Assembly (NCBI GenBank): GCA_964496205.1
Contig: CAZBXV010000045.1
Coordinates: 1 to 15,647 of the forward strand
From: CAYLHS01 sp964496205
GTDB taxonomy: Bacteria > Actinomycetota > Acidimicrobiia > Spongiisociales > UBA4744
DNA length: 15,647 nt
Direction of reading: 5' to 3'
Below, piece by piece: positions 7,633 through 13,227 of the stretch (position 1 is its first letter; each line of letters begins with the position of its first letter). A model generated the notes under the pieces. It saw nothing but the letters and a program-made list of their open reading frames with translations. It made no database searches and had not been told where the DNA came from. The translations under genes and the position numbers were made by a program.

Positions 7633-8528
7633 AGCAAGTGTATTGGAGTCCGCCCGACGATATCCCCGAAGAGGTGAACGTCGCGCGTTTGGTACGACCG
7701 AGAACGTCTGGCGGCGCGCGAGTTCGACGTGCCGACAACGTGGGAGGAGTTCAGAGCGGTTGCTGCGGCGCTCCAAGAAGACATGCCTCTGGGGGAGTTC
7801 GCAGTGTCTATGCCAGGCGGTACCCGCACCGGGGAGACCACGACCTACTGCCTCGCCGCGGTGTTGGGATCGAACGATGCGGAGATACTCGACGGTGGTG
7901 TCCGGCTGGATTCGGCTGCTGCGGTCGAGGCGCGCTCCGGCTTCTCCGCTACCTGATCGAGGACGGTTCAATGAGTGGCGCTGTCGCGTCCAATGACTGG
8001 CTTGCGAGCCCCCGACACGTTGGATCAGGCCAGTCAGCGATCGGAATCGGAGGCAGCTACGAGGCGGAGATCGTCGCCGAAGCGGCCGGAACGAGCCTCG
8101 CGTCGCTGTGGGATCGCTTCGTCTTCGCACCGTTTCCTGCCGGTCCCAGGGGTGTTCCCACGACGGCAGCCGGAGCGATGGCGTACGTGGTGCTTCGCCA
8201 GTCCGGAAACGCCAAGGCGGCAATGCGGCTGGTCGAATGGCTGACGACCACGGAGCGGCTCGCCGAGCGCACGGCCGATCGTCCAATGATTCCTGCCCGG
8301 CATTCGTCACTCGACCTGCTCGACCCCGCACCCCAGTTCGTGGTCGAGACGGCCCGCCTTTTCTCAACCGCCGTCAACCGTCCGAAGATCGTCGAGTATC
8401 CGCTCGTTTCGGCCCAATTGCAGGGGATGGTGGAGGCGGTGATCACCGGCAGCCTGCGGCCGGCGGCGGCGGTGGAACGCGCTGCAGACATCATCGGAGC
8501 GATTACCGGCCGTCCAGTCATTCACTGA
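7633..8528 (+). pseudogene. Decayed ABC transporter solute-binding protein (sugar-type), truncated and frameshifted
   Basis: Coding signal is spread over two frames. One frame (about 7633-7680) reads VYWSPPDDIPEEVNVAR. A second (7681-7935) reads VWYDRERLAAREFDVPTTWEEF and GTRTGETTTYCLAAVLGSNDAEIL. The first frame then resumes (about 7932-8525) with ALRLLRYLIEDGSMSGAV, AIGIGGSYEAE, FPAGPRGVPTTAAG and AAMRLVEWLTT. This is the order found in family 1 extracellular solute-binding proteins (W-Y-D, P-T-T-W-E-E, G-S-Y). The N-terminal third with the signal peptide is missing; the gene instead runs into the divergent fhaA. The second frame break is explained by an extra GC in the GCGCGC run at 7930-7935. 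The first, near 7681-7690, is an extra base or a loss of two, and is less certain. No permease or ATPase partner is nearby. The long ORF from 7542 reads through but is not an intact gene. Confidence 0.75.
7637..7642 (-). promoter_or_regulatory. Predicted -10 box of the fhaA operon (leaderless)
   Basis: TACACT on the minus strand ends 7 bases before ATG 7629, so transcription should start at or within a base or two of the start codon. No good -35 box is seen. The site lies inside the 5' remnant of the plus-strand pseudogene. Confidence 0.45.
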
Positions 8529-8607
8529 CTCTCGGGCGGTACACCCCAGCGGTTGGAGGGGTCCATCGAACCGACTCGTGCAGGGGTTTTCATAGATTGC
8601 ACCGTGC

Positions 8608-8613
8608 TACGAT
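8608..8613 (+). promoter_or_regulatory. Predicted -10 box of tRNA-Leu
   Basis: TACGAT lies 9 bases before the tRNA 5' end (8623). No convincing -35 box is seen; a T-rich GGTTTTCATA stands near the right distance. Confidence 0.3.
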
Positions 8614-8622
8614 GCCGTGCCC

Positions 8623-8706
8623 GGGCGAGTGGCGGAATTGGCAGACGCGCAGGCTTCAGGTGCCTGTGAGCTTACGCTCGTGGGGGTTCAAGTCCCCCCT
8701 CGCCCA
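8623..8706 (+). tRNA. tRNA-Leu (anticodon CAG)
   Basis: An 84 nt class II tRNA. The acceptor stem GGGCGAG (8623-8629) pairs perfectly with CTCGCCC (8699-8705), with discriminator A8706. The D-arm region reads TGGCGGAATTGGCAGACGCG. The anticodon stem CAGGC/GCCTG encloses loop TTCAGGT with anticodon CAG at 8657-8659. The long variable arm GAGC-TTAC-GCTC and T arm GGGGG-TTCAAGT-CCCCC are typical of leucine tRNAs. CCA is not encoded (the next bases are CGA). It decodes CUG, a main leucine codon in GC-rich genomes. Confidence 0.97.
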
Positions 8707-8710
8707 CGAC

Positions 8711-9724
8711 GTGTTCCCCACTGACTTGCCTCGAAGGCGTGGGCGTCGGCGGACCTTCGTGGTTCTGACCATCGTGACGGTGCTCGTGCTTCTGTTCTAC
8801 GCTGCGAGCCGCCAGCGCAACGACACGCGCGAGGGAATCGCCTACCTCATAGAGGCCGACTCGACCGCCAGCGTGTACCGGGATGTCGCTCGGCAGTTCT
8901 CCACGAGAATCCTTGGATCGCTGCCGATCGCCCAGCGAGAGAACCTGGACGCGTTGATGCGCCAGTACTCGGAGGACGCTCAGAAGGCTTCGGAGACACT
9001 GACCACCATGAGGATCCCCTCCTCGGTGGCACCCGCCGCTGCAGCGCTGAACCTCGCCGTAGCCGCCTGGAACACCGGTCTGGAGGAGTTCCCACAGGGC
9101 CTGTTCGATGTCGTCGATCAGCAGTATGACGCCGATGGCCAGCCGATCGATCCCACGGCGTCACAGGCGCTGGAGGAGGCCTTGGGACAGCTCCGGCTGG
9201 GAGATACCGCGTATCAGACCTTCCTCGACGTGGTTGCAGGAATGGAGGAGGATCTTCCGGTTGACTTCCCCGAGATTTCGTTTCTTCCGTCGGGCACGTA
9301 TGCGTCCACGATCGAGGCGGAGGTGGGGGACGCCGAAGGGTTGAAGGTTCGCAGGGACGTCGAGGTGTCGGCGGTGACACTGGATCCGAAGGAGTCGGCG
9401 GTCGACGACAACGGCTACCGCGTGCTTCCGGCGACAGACGCGGTGGTGGTTGAAGCGAGTATCAGGAACGCAGGGAATGAGACCGTAGACAGTGTTCGGG
9501 TGTCGGTGACGTTGTCACACAGCGATGGAGCCCTCCTCGAGCAGGCAACCAAGGACATCGGGCAACTCGAGTCTCGTGCGTCGACGAGCGTCGATTTCGA
9601 ACCCTTGCCCGTCACACCGGGCGGCACATACACGATCATCGTGACGATCACGGCGCTTCCGGGCGAGGTGAACACCGAGAACAACGTGAAGCAGATTCCC
9701 ATACGCATCAACCACGCATCGTGA
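8711..9724 (+). CDS. Membrane-anchored extracytoplasmic protein with C-terminal CARDB-like domain, function unknown
   Basis: I do not recognise a named family for the whole protein (337 aa). It has a basic N-terminus (PRRRGRRR, 7-14), one transmembrane helix (about 16-33, FVVLTIVTVLVLLFYAA), and a helical middle region (about 35-190). A beta-rich C-terminal part (about 243-332) resembles CARDB/Ig-like adhesion modules: EASIRNAGNETVDSVRVSVTL, then PGGTYTIIVTITALPGEVNTENN. The topology suggests a type II orientation with the bulk outside the membrane. The chosen start is GTG 8711, only 4 bases after the tRNA discriminator base, with no room for a Shine-Dalgarno; TTG 8726 is an alternative. Earlier in-frame starts lie in or before the tRNA and are rejected. 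It ends 45 bases before serS. Function cannot be assigned. Confidence 0.8.
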   Translation: MFPTDLPRRRGRRRTFVVLTIVTVLVLLFYAASRQRNDTREGIAYLIEADSTASVYRDVARQFSTRILGSLPIAQRENLDALMRQYSEDAQKASETLTTMRIPSSVAPAAAALNLAVAAWNTGLEEFPQGLFDVVDQQYDADGQPIDPTASQALEEALGQLRLGDTAYQTFLDVVAGMEEDLPVDFPEISFLPSGTYASTIEAEVGDAEGLKVRRDVEVSAVTLDPKESAVDDNGYRVLPATDAVVVEASIRNAGNETVDSVRVSVTLSHSDGALLEQATKDIGQLESRASTSVDFEPLPVTPGGTYTIIVTITALPGEVNTENNVKQIPIRINHAS

Positions 9725-9755
9725 AAAGGCCGCAGGAAACGCCGGCGGCGGCTTG

Positions 9756-9761
9756 TAGCAT
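9756..9761 (+). promoter_or_regulatory. Predicted -10 box of serS (leaderless)
   Basis: TAGCAT ends 8 bases before ATG 9770, and there is no Shine-Dalgarno in between. No recognisable -35 box is present. Confidence 0.4.
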
Positions 9762-9769
9762 TCGACCCC

Positions 9770-11023
9770 ATGATCGATGTAGCCGTCCTTCGCGAAGACC
9801 CGGATCGACTGAGACAGTCGCTTGCCCTGCGGGGGAGCGACATCAGTGTCTCTGAACTGGAAGAGCTGGATCGGAAACGCCGGTCACTTCGATCGGAGGC
9901 GGAGCAGGTCCGTGCCGCCCAGAAGGAAGCCGGCCGGAAGATTGCACAACTCCAGGGTGCCGACAAGCAAACCGCGATTGCCGAAGCCAAGAATCTCGCC
10001 GACGAATACCAGCGACTGATCGGGCTCGCCGACGATGCTGATGCAGCGTTCCAGGAGAGATGGATCAGAGTGCCGAACCTGGTTCACGAATCGGTTCCTG
10101 AGGGTATGACCGATGAGGACGCCGTCGAGATCGAACGGTGGGGCACTCCGACAGCATTCTCGTTCGAGTCGCTCGATCACCAGCAGCTCGGCGAAGCGCT
10201 CGACCTCATCGATGTGGAACGCGGCGTCCGCACGTCAGGCTCACGCTTTGGGTACCTAAAAGGTAAGGCCGTACTGCTGGAGATGGGTCTGGTGCGCTGG
10301 GTGATGGACGTTCTCATGGAGGAGGGGTTCACGCCGATGGCACCGCCGGTGCTGGTGCGTGAACATGCGCTGTTCGGCACCGGGTTCTTCCCGGATGACG
10401 ACGAGCAGGTGTACGCGGTGGAGAAAGACGACCTGTATCTGGTCGGAACCTCGGAGGTGCCGCTCGCTGCCTATCACGCCGACGAGATCCTCGACTCGTC
10501 CGATCTGCCGATCCGTTATGCAGGGTTCTCGACGTGCTTCCGTCGAGAGGCAGGCACGTATGGCAAGGACACGACCGGCATCTTCCGGGTCCACCAGTTC
10601 GACAAGGTCGAGATGTTCACGTTCTGTCACCCGGACGAGTCGTGGAAGGAGCACGAACGGATCCTGGGGATCGAGAAGCGCATCGCGCAGGGACTTGGTC
10701 TCCCGCACCACGTCGTGAACATCCCTGCCGGTGACCTCGGGTCGTCGGCAGCCAAGAAGTACGACATCGAAGCGTGGTTCCCATCGATGGGTACCTACCG
10801 CGAGATCACCTCGTGTTCAAACACGACCGACTTCCAGGCGCGGAGGCTGGCTATCCGATTCAGGGGCGACGCCGGCAACGAACTGGTGCACACCCTGAAT
10901 GGGACAGCCGTCGCCGTCGGGCGGACGATCCTCGCCATCCTGGAGAACAACCAGCGTGAGGATGGAACCGTCGTCATACCGGAGGTACTGCGGCCCTACG
11001 TCGGGTTCGATGTGATCTCGTGA
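9770..11023 (+). CDS. serS: Seryl-tRNA synthetase
   Basis: Class II aminoacyl-tRNA synthetase charging tRNA-Ser (and tRNA-Sec where present) in the cytoplasm. The 417 aa length is typical. Seen: an N-terminal coiled-coil arm (about 27-100, rich in E, K, R, Q heptads) that binds the long variable arm of tRNA-Ser; the motif 1 region (MAPPVLVREHALFGTGFFP, near 190-208); the serine-binding T227-S-E229 loop; motif 2 with R258-R-E260 in FSTCFRREAGTYGKDTTGIFRVHQF; and motif 3 with Arg385 in GTAVAVGRTILAILEN. ATG 9770 gives the standard N-terminus MIDVAVLREDPDRLRQSLALRG. The 3' end overlaps the methyltransferase start as GTGA. Confidence 0.98.
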   Translation: MIDVAVLREDPDRLRQSLALRGSDISVSELEELDRKRRSLRSEAEQVRAAQKEAGRKIAQLQGADKQTAIAEAKNLADEYQRLIGLADDADAAFQERWIRVPNLVHESVPEGMTDEDAVEIERWGTPTAFSFESLDHQQLGEALDLIDVERGVRTSGSRFGYLKGKAVLLEMGLVRWVMDVLMEEGFTPMAPPVLVREHALFGTGFFPDDDEQVYAVEKDDLYLVGTSEVPLAAYHADEILDSSDLPIRYAGFSTCFRREAGTYGKDTTGIFRVHQFDKVEMFTFCHPDESWKEHERILGIEKRIAQGLGLPHHVVNIPAGDLGSSAAKKYDIEAWFPSMGTYREITSCSNTTDFQARRLAIRFRGDAGNELVHTLNGTAVAVGRTILAILENNQREDGTVVIPEVLRPYVGFDVIS

Positions 11024-11646
11024 ACGGCCAGAGGGACGTCTTTTCGGGGATCGCCAAGCGATACGACTTCTTCAACACGGTCATGTCGATGGGTCGCGAA
11101 CAGGCGTGGAGGCGTTCGGGCATTCGGTACCTGCCGGAAGGAAGAGTGCTCGATCTAGGTGCGGGAACCGGCGCTGCAATGGATGTGTTTGGCGACCGAG
11201 AAGTGGTCGCACTCGACCCCGTGCCCGAGATGCTCGCGCTGAATCCGGCCGCGAAGGTGGTGGCGGTAGGAGAGGCCCTACCGTTCGGGGACGCGACATT
11301 TGACGGCGTGTTCTCTGCCTACGTGTTCCGCAACCTGACGTCGGTGGACAAGACACTTGACGAGGTGGAGCGCGTGCTCAAGCCAGGGGGAGTGCTAGTG
11401 GTGATTGGGCTCGGACGACCGCGCGCAAGGTGGGCTGCTTCCATCCACCGCGCCGGGAGCCTCGTTGTCCTGCCTTTGGTGGGTCGGCTGGCGGGGGCAC
11501 CTGAGGAGTACCGGTATCTGCACCGGTCGCTCGACAAGCTTCCGCCGGCCGAGCAGTTGTATGCGGGCCGGTCCATGCGGCTCGAACGCGTGTGGAGGAT
11601 GGGGCCGCTGGGCTTCGTGTACGGAGTGGTGCTGAGGCGGGCGTAG
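11020..11646 (+). CDS. menG: UbiE/MenG-family methyltransferase (probable demethylmenaquinone methyltransferase)
   Basis: Class I SAM-dependent methyltransferase, 208 aa. The start FSGIAKRYDFFNTVMSMGREQAWRR is the characteristic UbiE/MenG N-terminus. SAM motif I is VLDLGAGTG (43-51). Then come EALPFGDATFDGVFSAYVFRNL and VERVLKPGGVLVV, and late in the protein EEYRYLHRSLDKLPPAEQL matches the YxYLPESxxxFP region of the family. Actinomycetota use menaquinone, so the likely reaction is C-methylation of demethylmenaquinone, the last step of menaquinone synthesis. It is somewhat shorter than the usual 230 aa or so, and a paralogue with another substrate is possible. GTG 11020 overlaps the serS stop by 4 bases, implying a two-gene serS-menG unit. 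Confidence 0.82.
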   Translation: MNGQRDVFSGIAKRYDFFNTVMSMGREQAWRRSGIRYLPEGRVLDLGAGTGAAMDVFGDREVVALDPVPEMLALNPAAKVVAVGEALPFGDATFDGVFSAYVFRNLTSVDKTLDEVERVLKPGGVLVVIGLGRPRARWAASIHRAGSLVVLPLVGRLAGAPEEYRYLHRSLDKLPPAEQLYAGRSMRLERVWRMGPLGFVYGVVLRRA

Positions 11647-11703
11647 CCCGCGGTGAATCAGCTGCTCAGCTATTCGGCCGAAACGCGACCACCCGGGGCG
11701 ACC

Positions 11704-11790
11704 GTTCCCTCCCCCAGGAGCGAAGCGACGTCGTGCGGAGGTCCGGCGAAGCCGGAGAGGAGCCCCTGGGCGTAGCCCATAGGGAGGTGG
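11704..11790 (-). repeat. Modular GC-rich intergenic hairpin repeat, copy D
   Basis: Read on the minus strand from 11790: CACCTCCC, a GGGCT-A-CGCCC module, CTCCGGCTTCGCCGGACCTC, GTCGCTTCGCTCCTGGGGGAGG, GAACGGT. The order and many bases match copy A (1-113, plus). It fills the gap between two convergent genes (menG ending at 11646, acetyltransferase ending at 11841), where it could also act as a two-way transcription stop. The remaining bases of the 194-bp gap show no other feature. Confidence 0.6.
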
Positions 11791-11840
11791 CGTCGAGCTG
11801 ATGCTTGACGCCGGATGGGGCGGCGCTCACCAACGAAGCT

Positions 11841-12365
11841 TCAGTGTTCGTCTCGCAGCAGTCCGTACAGCAGCAGGTCGGTGACACGGCCTTCCTTCAC
11901 GATGGCTTGTCTGAGCCGTCCTTCGAGTTGGAAGCCGCACTTCTCGAGGACACGCGCCGAACCAGGGTTCCATCCGAACACCGTCGCGTAGAGCCGGCGA
12001 GGCCCGAACGTGTCGAAGAGGTAGGAGACGTAGCGGTGCGTAGCGTCGGTAGCGATGCCCTTTCCCCAGGCGTCCGGTGTCAGCCAGTATCCGATGTTGA
12101 TGTTCTCTCGCTGTTCGGCGGCGCCCGGATGACCGCCGATGCCGCCGACGAGTTCAGAATCGACTGAGATTGCCAAGTTGAACGGAGGGTCTCCCTGGTC
12201 GAGGCACTTGACTAGGAACTCCTTTGCATCGTCGAGCAGGTACGGGTGAGGAAACGTATCGGTCATGTTCAACCAGATACGTCGATCGTTGGCGATGGAC
12301 GCCAGTGCTCCGCTGTCTGCAGCCGTCCAGGAGCGGAGGATGCAGGAGCCGGCATCAAGTTCCAT
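11841..12365 (-). CDS. GNAT-family N-acetyltransferase, RimJ/RimL type
   Basis: Acetyl-CoA-dependent acetyltransferase of 174 aa. The Acetyltransf_3/RimJ-RimL pattern is complete: an N-terminal LRSWTAADSGALASIAND, then ELVGGIGGHPG, GYWLTPDAWGKGIATDATHRYV (acetyl-CoA pyrophosphate loop W100-GKGIAT106), and NPGSARVLEKCGFQLEGRLRQ (133 onward). Family members acetylate ribosomal protein N-termini, amino acids or small molecules; the substrate here cannot be told. I start it at ATG 12365. The reading frame stays open upstream to 12656, but that part runs through the repeat element and into the SRP RNA gene, so it is not coding. There is no Shine-Dalgarno; TACGCT lies 6 bases upstream. The gene is monocistronic and convergent with serS-menG. 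Confidence 0.88.
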   Translation of the reverse strand: MELDAGSCILRSWTAADSGALASIANDRRIWLNMTDTFPHPYLLDDAKEFLVKCLDQGDPPFNLAISVDSELVGGIGGHPGAAEQRENINIGYWLTPDAWGKGIATDATHRYVSYLFDTFGPRRLYATVFGWNPGSARVLEKCGFQLEGRLRQAIVKEGRVTDLLLYGLLRDEH

Positions 12366-12371
12366 GGGTGA

Positions 12372-12377
12372 AGCGTA
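12372..12377 (-). promoter_or_regulatory. Predicted -10 box of the acetyltransferase gene (leaderless)
   Basis: TACGCT on the minus strand ends 6 bases before ATG 12365. No good -35 box is seen. Confidence 0.4.
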
Positions 12378-12424
12378 GAGGGCTGGGGTCGCGTTCGGGG
12401 TTGAAGCGGGCTGCGGTCTTCCGT

Positions 12425-12501
12425 GGTGGGAACCACCCCCTCCCCGGCTCCGCCGGACCTCCCCCAACGCTCGGCCCTGCGGCCTCACTGGGGGAGGAAA
12501 C
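12425..12501 (+). repeat. Modular GC-rich intergenic hairpin repeat, copy C
   Basis: Head GGTGGGAACCACCCCCTCC (12425-12443), small hairpin CGGCTCCGCCG (12445-12455), a perfect 9-bp inverted pair CCTCCCCCA (12458-12466) / TGGGGGAGG (12489-12497), and the tail AAAC. The loop between the arms holds another hairpin, GGCCCTGCGGCC (12473-12484). It lies between the start of the acetyltransferase gene and the 3' end of the SRP RNA gene. Confidence 0.65.
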
Positions 12502-12504
12502 GCG

Positions 12505-12527
12505 TCGCCCCCGCTTCGCGGGAGCGT
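12505..12527 (-). repeat. 23-bp hairpin repeat, copy 1
   Basis: Contains CCCCCGCTTCGCGGGAG, a GC stem with a tight loop. It is identical over 23 bases to 12561-12583, with flanks that differ at once on both sides. In the direction of SRP RNA transcription it is the third hairpin after the RNA end. Confidence 0.8.
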
Positions 12528-12540
12528 TCTGGCTGTTGGC

Positions 12541-12559
12541 CGACAGCGAATAGCTGTCG
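12541..12559 (-). terminator. Perfect 7-bp inverted repeat downstream of the SRP RNA
   Basis: CGACAGC-GAATA-GCTGTCG is an exact inverted repeat with a 5-base loop, lying between the two 23-bp repeats. No T-run follows, so termination or 3' trimming is possible but unproven. Confidence 0.35.
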
Positions 12560-12560
12560 C

Positions 12561-12583
12561 TCGCCCCCGCTTCGCGGGAGCGT
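12561..12583 (-). terminator. GC hairpin abutting the SRP RNA 3' end (23-bp repeat, copy 2)
   Basis: On the minus strand GCTCCCGC-GAA-GCGGGGGC forms an 8-bp stem (one G-T pair) that begins directly after the predicted SRP RNA 3' end at 12584. It is an exact copy of 12505-12527. Position suggests a terminator, although no U-run follows. Confidence 0.45.
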
Positions 12584-12854
12584 GATCGTGCCCCTGCCTT
12601 CGAATGTCCGTCCCACGGTGCTTTCCGAGTCGCCGGCTCCGGCCAGGCAGCCCCACGGCGCCCGGGGCATTCCGCTTAGGGCTGCTTCTTTCCAGACCTG
12701 ACCCGGTTCACGGTGCCCCGCCGCGCAGGACCCAACCATCAACGCCACGTGCTCGGTGCTTCCCGAAAGGCTGACACCCTCAGGCAGGGAATTCGGCCCC
12801 GCGTGTAGAGGGTTTCGGGTGCAGGACACCCCTAGCGTCCCGCCTAGCACGATC
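12584..12854 (-). ncRNA. ffs: Signal recognition particle RNA, large bacterial type (Alu + S domains)
   Basis: RNA scaffold of the SRP, which pairs with Ffh to target nascent membrane proteins. On the minus strand the ends close as GATCGTGC (12854-12847) with GCACGATC (12591-12584), giving about 271 nt. The 5' part, GTGCTAGGCGGGA, GTCCTGCACCCGAAACCC, GGGGCCGAATTCCCTGCC and GGCGTTGATGGTTGGGTCC, follows the Alu-domain order of Bacillus scRNA (GTGCTAAGCGGGGAGG, CCCTGTACCTGCAATCC, GGGCCGAATCCC, GTTGACGTTTGGGTCCTG). The S domain has the Ffh-binding hairpin GTCAGGTCTGGAAAGAAGCAG with a GGAA tetraloop (12693-12690) and the AGCAG asymmetric loop. E. coli-type 4.5S RNA (about 114 nt) contains only this last part. 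Ends are inferred from pairing and could shift by a few bases. Confidence 0.93.
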
Positions 12855-12860
12855 GAGAGA

Positions 12861-12866
12861 ATGGTA
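12861..12866 (-). promoter_or_regulatory. Predicted -10 box of the SRP RNA gene
   Basis: TACCAT on the minus strand ends 6 bases before the predicted RNA 5' end (12854), consistent with that end being the transcription start. A clear -35 box is not visible; repeat copy E occupies the region immediately upstream. Confidence 0.45.
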
Positions 12867-12882
12867 CCTGAATGGCCGGCTG

Positions 12883-12953
12883 TTTCCTCTCCCAGCGAGC
12901 GAAGCGAGTGGTGGGGGAGGTGTCCTGGAGGGACGGAGGGGGCGGTTCCCACC
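12883..12953 (-). repeat. Modular GC-rich intergenic hairpin repeat, copy E
   Basis: On the minus strand the head GGTGGGAACCGCCCCCTCC (12953-12935) is followed by CCTCCCCCA (12920-12912), then CTCGCTTCGCTCGC, TGGGAGAGG (12894-12886) and AAAC. The arms pair with one mismatch. It is inverted relative to copy C, so the two copies bracket the SRP RNA gene. The remaining non-coding bases 12954-13110 contain nothing I can identify. Confidence 0.65.
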
Positions 12954-13110
12954 AGCAAAGACAGCAGCGATCAGCCGTTCAGGGGTGTCAGCTCACAGCA
13001 TCCAGCCGGAATGCGACCACCGTTCTTGCGAAATCCCGAGGTGTACGGCCCCTCGGCCCCGGCGGCTTCGTCACCGGCAGCGCCCGCCAACGTTGATAGC
13101 CCCCAATACG

Positions 13111-13135
13111 AAAGGCCCATCGATGATGGGCCTTT
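13111..13135. terminator. Bidirectional Rho-independent-like terminator
   Basis: AAAGGCCCATC-GAT-GATGGGCCTTT is a perfect 11-bp stem with a 3-base loop, with A and T tracts at its feet on either strand. The T-run is short (TTTCC). It lies 55 bp upstream of the efflux operon promoter. It probably insulates that promoter from leftward units, and no gene ends close to it on the plus strand. Confidence 0.65.
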
Positions 13136-13190
13136 CCGCGGCCCTGGTGGGACCAAGTTCGAACTGGTTCGTTGCGAGCGTACTTGAGGA

Positions 13191-13219
13191 TTGACAACCT
13201 ACCTACATGTAGGTAGTGT
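13191..13219 (+). promoter_or_regulatory. Promoter of the ABC efflux/TetR operon
   Basis: TTGACA (13191-13196, full consensus) and TAGTGT (13214-13219) are separated by exactly 17 bp. The -10 ends 8 bases before ATG 13228, so the mRNA is likely leaderless. This is the strongest promoter match in the window. Confidence 0.85.
13199..13216. promoter_or_regulatory. Palindromic operator, probably bound by the operon's TetR repressor
   Basis: CTACCTACATGTAGGTAG is an uninterrupted 18-bp perfect palindrome that fills the spacer and overlaps the first three bases of the -10 box. A protein bound here would block RNA polymerase. The only regulator nearby is the TetR protein encoded by the third gene of the same operon, so autorepression is inferred. 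Confidence 0.8.
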
Positions 13220-13227
13220 GGGCGTGC

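Noticed and set aside
7542..8528. A continuous 328-codon plus-strand frame as an intact solute-binding protein
   Set aside because: Its first part is antisense to fhaA, and the middle third reads as binding protein only in another frame. It is a decayed gene.
12366..12656. N-terminal extension of the acetyltransferase
   Set aside because: The extension crosses repeat copy C and the 3' part of the SRP RNA. The GNAT domain begins properly at ATG 12365.
1..12953. CRISPR array or attachment sites made by the intergenic repeats
   Set aside because: Copies are few, irregularly spaced, present in both orientations and internally variable, with no uniform spacers, integrase or cas gene.
12485..12958. 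A 157-codon minus-strand frame across the SRP RNA
   Set aside because: The sequence is explained by the structured SRP RNA and flanking repeats.
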